NCBI RefSeq assembly: GCF_003086295.3 | Contig: NC_092045.1 | Coordinates: 88,550,693-88,614,692, forward strand | Source of the DNA: Arachis hypogaea | Taxonomy: Eukaryota; Streptophyta; Magnoliopsida; Fabales; Fabaceae | Length of the DNA stretch: 64,000 bases | Reading direction: 5' to 3' | In this document: positions 57,817 to 64,000 of the stretch, piece by piece | Numbering within the stretch: the stretch's first letter is position 1 | Layout: every line of letters starts with the position of its first letter | Position numbers and translations under genes: made by a program | Notes under the pieces: generated by a model | The model's input: only the letters and a program-made list of their open reading frames with translations | Told to the model about the DNA's origin: nothing | Database searches by the model: none

Positions 57817-59700
57817 GTGGACCACAAGATTGAATTGGAGTCAGGAGCAAAGCCGCCCGCCTCAACACCTTATAGGATGCCACCGCCAGAACTCGAGGAG
57901 TTGAAGAAACAACTCAAGGATTTGTTAGATGCTGGGTTCATCCGTCCATCGAAGGAACCGTATGGTGCACCAGTCTTGTTCCAAAAGAAGCATGATCATT
58001 CATTGAGACTATGCATCGACTATCGAGCACTGAACAAGAAGGAAAAGTGTTCCTTTGCAAGGGATGAAATCCACTTTTTGGGACACATCATTAAAGGTGG
58101 AACTCTCTGCATGGATCAAGGAAAGGTGAAGGCTATCAAAGAATGGGAACCTTCAAACAAGGTATCTGAATTGAGGTCATTCCTTGGGTTGGCTAATTAC
58201 TATCGGAGGTTTATCAAGGGATACTCCGTCAAGGCTGCACCATTAACTGATCTTCTCAAGAACAATCGCTCTTGGGAATGGTCAAAAGAGTATCAAAAGG
58301 CTTTTGATGAGTTGAAGGCTGCTATCATAGAAGGATCAGTACTAGCACTATCCGACTACTCAAAGGTGTTTGAAGTCCACGCTGATGCTTCTGACTATGC
58401 TATTGGAGGAGTTCTGATGCAAGAAGGACATCCTATTGCCTTTGAGAGTCTCAAGTTGAATGATACAGAGAGGCGATACATTGTCCAAGAGAAGGAGATG
58501 ATTGCGGTGGTACATTGTCTGAGAACTTGGCGTCACTACTTGCTTGGTTCACACTTCATCGTCAAGACAGACAATGTAGCTACAAGCTACTTCCAAACTC
58601 AAAAGAAGTTAAGCCCCAAACAAGCTAGGTGGCAAGATTTCTTAGTTGAGTTTGATTTCAAATTTGAATACACGTCAGGCAAGACTAATGTGGTAGCAGA
58701 TGCGCTGAGTCGCAAGGCTGAGTTGGCGGTCATTTCTATGGTTGAAGGAGATATTGTGCATACCATCAAGGAAGGGTCGCATCACGATCCATTAGCCAAG
58801 AAGTTGGTGGAGTTGGCTAGAGAAGGTAAGACCAAAAGATTTTGGTTAGAAAACGACCTTCTCTACACAAAAGGGAGAAGACTATACGTTCCTAAGTGGG
58901 AAAATCTGAGAAGGAAGTTGGTAAGAGAATGCCATGACACCAAGTGGGCTAGTCACCAAGGTCAGCGAAGGACCTTATCACTCATTGAATCTTCTTATTA
59001 TTGGCCTCAAATGAGAGATGAAGTGGAGAGTTATGTGAAGACTTGTCTTGTGTGCCAACAATATAAGATTGAAAACAAGACACCAAGTGGGTTGTTGGAA
59101 CCTCTGCCTCTATCAAGGCGACCGTGGGAAAGTGTCTCTCTAGATTTCATCTCTGCCTTACCAAAATTTGAGGGGTTTGGATCTATTCTCGTAGTAGTGG
59201 ATCGATTTTTGAAGTATGCTACCTTTATACCCGCCCCTACTGACTGCACTACAAAGGAGGCAGCACGACTATTCTTCAAGAATGTAGTGAAATACTGGGG
59301 ATTGCCTAAGAGCATCATTAGTGATCGAGATCCACGCTTCACAGGACGACTATGGACAAAGCTATTCAAACTTCTTGGGTCGGAGCTTCATTTCTCAACA
59401 AGCTTCCATCCTCAAACCGATGGGCAGATTGAGAGAGTGAATGCCTTACTTGAGTGTTACTTATTGAGGCATTTTGTAAGCGCTAATAAGAAGGATTGGA
59501 TAAAACTCCTAGACATTGCTCAGTCCTCAAACAGCCCATTTGAGATTGTGACTGGACAACAGCCGCTTACACCTCACTCTTTTTCTTCCTCTTACTCAAG
59601 GAAGAGCCCTGGAGCTTATCATATGATTAAGTCATGGGAAGAACAAGCAAATGTTACTCATTCTTACCTTGACAAAGCTACAAAGAGGATGAAGAAATAA
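57817..59700 (+). pseudogene. Element D pol: reverse transcriptase with core deleted, RNase H, integrase
   Basis: Open frame of 627 residues. The reverse transcriptase begins normally ([32 protein letters not shown], residues 18-74), then jumps in frame to [20 protein letters not shown]. About 110 residues are missing, including the YxDD active site. RNase H follows (D190, E225/E227, D252, D295). Integrase has a His-His-Cys-Cys finger (H373, H380, C410, C413) and a complete DD35E triad (D443, D503, E539, in [17 protein letters not shown] and [10 protein letters not shown]). Near residue 570 about 10 residues are missing in frame. The frame ends at TAA 59698. It could give RNase H and integrase domains but not reverse transcription. 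Confidence 0.88.
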
Positions 59701-60185
59701 ACAAATAAGAAGAGGAGGCATGCAAGCTATCAAGTGGGAGATAAGGTAATGATTAAACTTCTTCCACAATAATTCAAAGCCTTTCGCAAGGTTCATAAGG
59801 GTTTAATCCGCAAATATGAAGGGCCATTTGAGATTATTGGACGTGTTGCTTACAAAGTACAACTCCCTCCCTCTATGAAGATACACCCGGTCTTCTATGT
59901 GAGTATGCTTAAATCATATCATGAAGACCAAGATGAACCGAGTAGAGGTAACTCGAGTCGTGCTCCGCCCGTGGTGATTAGATCCTTTGATAAAGAAATC
60001 AAAAAGATCTTAGCTAATCGCACCGTGCGACGAAGAGGAGTACCACCAAGTATCCAATACTTGATCAAGTGGAAAGGACTCCCGATAATCGAAGCTAGCT
60101 GGAAAACTCGTGAAGATTTGTGGCAATTCCAAGAACACCTACGGCACTATCATGAACAGAACGCGACGAGGACGTCTGCGCATTA
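59701..60185 (+). pseudogene. Element D integrase C-terminus and chromodomain
   Basis: After the stop at 59698 and another near 59770, the frame continues as YQVGDKVMIKLLP, KYEGPFEIIGRVAYKVQLP and HPVFYVSMLKSYH, the integrase C-terminal domain. Then comes a chromodomain (IQYLIKWKGLPIIEASWKTR, with EDLWQF). The open part starts at 59875. The chromodomain identifies D as a chromovirus; in the family it directs insertion to marked chromatin. Confidence 0.85.
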
Positions 60186-60197
60186 GGTGGGGGAAAA
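60185..60197 (+). promoter_or_regulatory. Element D polypurine tract
   Basis: AGGTGGGGGAAAA directly before the 3' LTR. Confidence 0.8.
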
Positions 60198-60747
60198 TGT
60201 CACGGTAAATTTTAGAAGGTTAAATTTAACAGTGTTTGTATAGTTTTCTGGAATATTTGAGAATACTCTAGTTGGTTCCGGAATGTTCTAGAATGTCCTA
60301 GAAGGTCCCGGAATATCGTAGAAGGTTCTAAAAGACTTTAGAAGGTCAGAGAGTATTCTAGAAGAGTGTAGATATATATAGAAGTATAAAGAGTGGTATG
60401 AAATAATCTAGAAACATTTAGAAAATTGTGGTATGATAGATATTTGTAAAAAAGGTTCTGGATGATTAATCTGGACCGTTGATTAGATTTAATCTTAACC
60501 ATCGATTGAGGAGGTGGATGGTTATAAATAGGAGGTGAGAGTTAGTGTAAGGTGTGTAAATCATTTGTAACCAATACTTGGGTAATAAAATGTTCTTTCC
60601 ACCAAAGCTTCCTTTCTCTTGTATTCTCTTATGTTCTTAGCTTTCTTGCTAAGTATTGAAGATTATGCTGACTTAGTCTTAGCTCAAGAGGTTGAATAAG
60701 TTTGAGTACCGGTACAGTAGCGTTGGAGTGTGTCCAAGGCCGTGACA
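60198..60747 (+). mobile_element. 3' LTR of element D
   Basis: 550 bp, like the 5' LTR, with scattered substitutions (for example GGATGTTTGAG versus GAATATTTGAG), so the insertion is not recent. TATAAATA at 60523-60530, AATAAA at 60584-60589. Confidence 0.92.
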
Positions 60748-60893
60748 ATTGTCCTTGGATACAACATTAACACGGCTAACCTGGCTTTTATGCGTTACTC
60801 CATAGATCTTGTAAGCAACTTTCACAAGCTCTGGGCGGAATGTTGTTGTGATAAATTGTGTGGTTGAAAAGTCTGCCAGACGGCAGATCATAT
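60748..60893 (-). pseudogene. SMC3: SMC3-like last exon, right part
   Basis: The minus strand from 60893 reads MICRLADFSTTQFITTTFRP and ELVKVAYKIYGVTHKSQVSR then VNVVSKD, joining DALEFIEHDQ at 40089. SMC3 proteins of plants have nearly the same text around their Walker B/D-loop end. A TAG acceptor stands at 60894-60896, so the copy kept an intron and is not a processed copy. The position of the usual Asp in VADKIYGV is Tyr. Upstream exons are not seen in the 700 bases before the HIPP fragment, so it is a partial copy, though a very long intron cannot be fully excluded. Confidence 0.75.
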
Positions 60894-61600
60894 CTACGGA
60901 AGTTAAGGATCCCAAGACAACAATATAAAATGGAATCTTGATATCAGTCAATAAGGCAAGCATAATAATTGTTAAATTTAAATATCACCAAAAGCCCATA
61001 TCTGAATCTAAACATTTCCCAACTGCCTCCTCCAAAGCACGTTGATTGCAAGCATGGATAAATTTGAACTTTATATTATATATCTTCAATAAAAAAAAAA
61101 TCATATTTTGAAACAAAAATGTAATTTACGAAGAAATAAAGCCTCACCAATGCAACAAGACCAAGGCTAAATTAGACTTCTCCAAATGAAAGATGAAGCA
61201 CTGCCCTTTGAAATTCACTTGAAATTGTATTTCTCATGTAAAACTGTAAATTTTAATGTATATGTACCTGCATTTCCCTCTACTAGAAGCACTTAATGCA
61301 AGAACTTAACCTGTATCTTGGTGCTTAGGTACTCAGCAATACTTAAGAGAGAAAACAAACATGAAGGTTTTTCCCTGGCCTTTTGAGATGAACCTTAAAT
61401 GAAAGAAGGGAACATGATAAATATGTTGGAATAATAAAAATTGTTTGAACTAGTTTGGATATCAAGAAAAACGTATTGTGTCATTTGATTGATGAATCTC
61501 ACCTAGTAGGATAAGTCTTTTTAGCTGTCAAAGAACCATGCAAGTAACAGCTTTAGTATTTAGAGAAGATGGTCACAAGATGACTATTATATTATTTACG
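60894..61600. other. Non-coding DNA between two gene fragments
   Basis: Probably SMC3 intron followed by HIPP intron, with an unmarked join between. No exon of either gene was recognised here. Confidence 0.45.
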
Positions 61601-62013
61601 GTGACAGTGAAGGGGACCATGGACGTGAAGGCTCTGGCTGCGAATCTAACGGAGAAGCTCAAGAGGAAGGTGGAGGTGGTCCCACCTAAGAAACCAGACA
61701 ACAAGGAGAACAATGGTGGTGGTGGTGGCGGTGATGGCAAGAACAAGGGAGGCGGTGGTGGTGGTGGTAATAATAATAACGAAGAAATGGTGATGATGGA
61801 GCAGAATATAGAATGGAGTATATGGCAGCTCCACATGTTCTATTTCCATCTGCATATGGATATGGATATGCTCCTGTTATGCATCCACATCATCATGGCG
61901 GTTACAGCTATATGCCTGTGTATACGTACCCGGAGCAGTTTCACTTGCATGCACCACCACCACCACCTCAGATCTTCAGTGATGAGAACCCACATGCTTG
62001 CTCTCTCATGTGA
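61601..62013 (+). pseudogene. Last exon of a heavy-metal-associated isoprenylated plant protein (HIPP), frameshifted
   Basis: Reads VTVKGTMDVKALAANLTEKL then KRKVEVVPPKK, the end of a second HMA domain like that of Arabidopsis HIPP5/HIPP6, then a Lys/Asn/Gly-rich linker with Gly runs. Near 61806-61815 the frame changes; the other frame continues MEYMAAPHVLFPSAYGYGYA, a Tyr/His/Pro-rich tail, and FSDENPHACSLM with stop 62011-62013. CSLM is a CaaX farnesylation box. The frame change looks like a 2-base TA gain in AATATAGAATGG; a sequence error would have the same look. The CxxC metal-binding exons are not found upstream, and the base pair before VTVKG is not AG. HIPPs bind metals and attach to membranes, but this copy is likely dead. 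Confidence 0.75.
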
Positions 62014-63459
62014 TCATCCTCATCGTCATCATGGTTATCATCATGCTCTTTAGGGATACCCAATAGAGACACTCTATTTTCCTTTTCCACGGAAGCTTTT
62101 TTTGTTTTTTTTTTTTTTTTTTTTTTTTTAATGCTTGTGACTTGTGATTAAAAGTAAATAATACTCCAAATCAGGATTTGTTATTAGCTATAATGCCATT
62201 GTAAATGACAAAAAAAATTGGAATCTCTCCCCACTTTCACAGCTGTTTAATTTGTTTAGACAATGTAAATTGGTTAAAAATATATATATATTATATGTGG
62301 AATCAAATCAATGTATGTGGAAGCTAACGAACCTGGCTTCAGGGTAGTGGCCCCTGGCCCCAAAGGATGATGGTATAGGACAAATTGTGAAAGCTAAATA
62401 GCAAGGACAACCAAGAAACTTGTAGGAATTAAGGAACTTGCAATACGGGTTGTGGATTCAATCAATGTATGAAAAAAAGCCTGTCCAATCTATTATGTTA
62501 AAACCGTGTAACATACAAAGTTTAATGTCACCTTTCTTTTGCATAAGATCATTGGAGTCTACTAGTATACATTGATTAGTCAAAAACACTGAGAGGGAGC
62601 CAATGACTTTTATACCAAATTGGAAGATAGAAATAAAAAACATTTATGAAGATAGTCCTAGTTCCAAAAGTATTTACTCACACTTTCTTAATTATTATAC
62701 AAATTAGAAAATAAAACCTTTCAAAATACTACTATCTTTCATAAAGAGAAGTTAATATCACTTAAATAAATAGAAAAGAGGTACAATGATTTATGTCAAA
62801 CTGTACAATGATTTTTGTCAAATTTCAGAGGAAATCAATATAAATTGCCAATTAAAAAAAAAATCATTCCAGAGGCAAAAAGGGATGAAATACAATGCTC
62901 ATCCTTTAATCTGGAAGTTAAAAATTTCCATGCTAAGTATACCTACCTATCATCACTAATTTCAATTAGCAACCTTACAAATATATCATTTTCCCTCTCA
63001 CTTCTTAATTCTTGATAAGTCTGGTCAACTCTATGACTTTTGTCTAACATATTTTCATGAAAGACTCAACAAAACTATAGAGTTGTGCAGGATAAGCACA
63101 GTAAAGTGTAAACACTAAAACTTTGTATGATGGACCTGTTATGACATATATATATATATATTTCCATTGTAGGTATCATTACCTATTTTTGTTTGGACAT
63201 AAACTTTTTGTGAGTGATGCAGCTACTACAGTATATGCATGCCAAATGAAAGTGGCAGCCCAAAATACAGAACTAAGTGACAAAAATGACAGCATCTAGT
63301 ACACGTTATTCTGATTTACATTTACTATCAATATAACAGCAGAAGATAGGTGTATTTGTATATTGCAAAGATGTTCTTAGTACAAGAATCACTGCATTCC
63401 TATATTATCATTGGAATACAAAAACATTCTAATATATTTATAGATATACAAAAGACATC
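62014..63459. other. Non-coding DNA, no gene seen
   Basis: Contains a poly-T run at about 62098-62129, AT microsatellites near 62280 and 63148-63165, and the 3' flank of the uL18-family gene. Small frames at 62458-63015 have no domain. Confidence 0.5.
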
Positions 63460-63843
63460 TTATGAATGGCTAGGAGAAGAATCGTTACCATCATCTTCAT
63501 CTATGAGTTTAACACCATTGTTTTTAAGGGCATTAACAATAGCCCAAACCTTGGTTTGACTCTTAAATCCCTTCTTCTTTATTTCCTTAGTTACATTGAC
63601 ATGAATTCCTCTTCCTTGTCCATCCTTAAGTCCCTCAACTTTGAGACGCATGGCCAATACCTCCCCAACAACAGCAGCTGCTTTCGCATTGCAGGACCGG
63701 CCGCACTCAAGCGACTGTTTAATGGAGTGCTCCGCTGTGGAGGAGGTTGCTACAATATGACCATGGTTTCTATCCACAACGTTTGCTGTAATGTGTTTCA
63801 ATGATATGAATATTCTCAGCACGTACCGCTTCAAAACAGTCAT
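63460..63843 (-). CDS. uL18-family (ribosomal L18p/L5e) protein
   Basis: An intact 127-residue frame. It starts MTVLKRYVLRIFISLKHITA, and an in-frame TGA six bases before the ATG fixes the start. Conserved blocks are HITANVVDRNHGHIVATSST, AAAVVGEVLAMRLKVEGL, GIHVNVTKEIKKKGF and VWAIVNALKNNGVKLIDED. The alternating strand-helix layout and final GVKL are those of the L18p fold, which binds 5S rRNA in bacterial-type ribosomes. Plants have several small nuclear L18p-like proteins for organelles; no cleavable targeting peptide is obvious here, so the compartment is uncertain. It looks like an active gene: no stops, normal codon use, and a TAG acceptor for a 5' leader intron just upstream. Confidence 0.8.
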   Translation of the reverse strand: MTVLKRYVLRIFISLKHITANVVDRNHGHIVATSSTAEHSIKQSLECGRSCNAKAAAVVGEVLAMRLKVEGLKDGQGRGIHVNVTKEIKKKGFKSQTKVWAIVNALKNNGVKLIDEDDGNDSSPSHS

Positions 63844-64000
63844 TCTTCAGTTATCTAATGGCAGATAGAAAATTAAGCACACAAATTAGTTTAATAAAAA
63901 TGAAAGGGATGACTAAAAGCAATGCCACACATAATGAAAGGAGAAACCAATGTCTTGATTGCAAACAGGTCATTAACATTCTTGGTTGCAAATTAATTAT
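63844..64000 (-). other. 5' leader and probable leader intron of the uL18-family gene
   Basis: On the minus strand TTTTCTATCTGCCATTAG (ending near 63866) is a good 3' splice site, placed a few bases before the leader ATAACTGAAG and the ATG. The donor and promoter lie beyond the window. Confidence 0.5.

Larger units (their letters stand above)
40090..60747 (+). mobile_element. Element D: Ty3/gypsy chromovirus, split by a 15.5 kb composite
   Basis: LTRs of 550 bp (40090-40639 and 60198-60747), initiator-tRNA-Met-type primer site, gag, protease, deleted reverse transcriptase, RNase H, integrase, chromodomain, polypurine tract. Without the composite it is about 5.16 kb. Short LTRs and a chromodomain suggest the Reina group. 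Target duplication ATCGT (40086-40090) versus ATTGT (60748-60752) splits the SMC3 exon; one T at the 5' edge appears lost, so the duplication overlaps the LTR start by one base. Confidence 0.9.

Noticed and set aside
40085..60752. Element D without a target duplication (CATCG versus ATTGT)
   Set aside because: Shifting by one base gives ATCGT/ATTGT, and the SMC3 frame across the site supports that duplication.
60679..60963. Free-standing 94-residue minus-strand gene
   Set aside because: Only 60748-60893 is SMC3-like; the rest is LTR of D on one side and intron on the other.
61538..62053. Single 171-residue protein
   Set aside because: The first half matches HIPP but the second half is out of frame; the HIPP tail with CSLM is in another frame (61813-62013).

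Overview
This 64 kb window is nuclear DNA of a flowering plant, most likely a legume and probably Arachis (peanut). The reasons are GT-AG introns, plant gene fragments (a HIPP, an SMC3, a uL18-family gene), plant LTR-retrotransposon lineages (chromovirus and Athila-like Ty3/gypsy) with tRNA-Asp and tRNA-Met primer sites, Mutator-like elements with 9-bp target duplications, and AT-rich intergenic DNA. The genus is a recollection of similar LTR starts and of palindromic GGCGTT-AACGCC blocks, not a database result. Only one apparently intact host gene is present (63460-63843, minus).

Region 1 (1-5815): the 3' end of a gypsy element and its ~4.5 kb 3' LTR, with two internal repeat blocks. Region 2 (5816-11780): a decayed multi-exon gene for a Ulp1-type cysteine peptidase, an intact solo LTR (9518-10898) beyond its last exon, and AT-rich DNA. 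Region 3 (11781-13490): a non-autonomous Mutator-like element with ~285-bp inverted repeats and a perfect 9-bp target duplication. Region 4 (15272-39157): an old transposase-bearing Mutator-like element (MULE), about 5 kb without inserts, split by a nest of Athila-like, pol-less LTR elements called here A (minus), E (plus) and B1 (minus). One deletion junction near 18082 cuts through the nest. Region 5 (40041-60893): the last exon of an SMC3 gene copy (minus), split by chromovirus D (40090-60747). D's gag is in turn split by a 15.5 kb composite (41237-56730) of four LTRs and two pol-less internal regions, B2 and B3. The composite's outer LTRs face each other and are flanked by the perfect duplication GAAGC. 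Region 6 (60894-64000): non-coding DNA, the last exon of a HIPP gene with a frameshift, and the uL18-family gene.

How the parts relate: A, B1, B2, B3 and E share one plan: LTR, tRNA-Asp primer site, A+T-rich leader with TTTTCGAAAA motifs, gag-protease, a conserved GCGCTT...GGGAGGCAAC block, a hairpin array, a second ORF of plant-transposon-protein type, a conserved non-coding 3' region, a hairpin plus AAGTTTGGTGT motif, and the 3' LTR. Not every part survives in each copy. None carries reverse transcriptase or integrase here, so they must have used enzymes of other elements. D has pol genes, but its reverse transcriptase has lost the catalytic core in frame. Every transposon ORF examined closely carries at least one disabling change.
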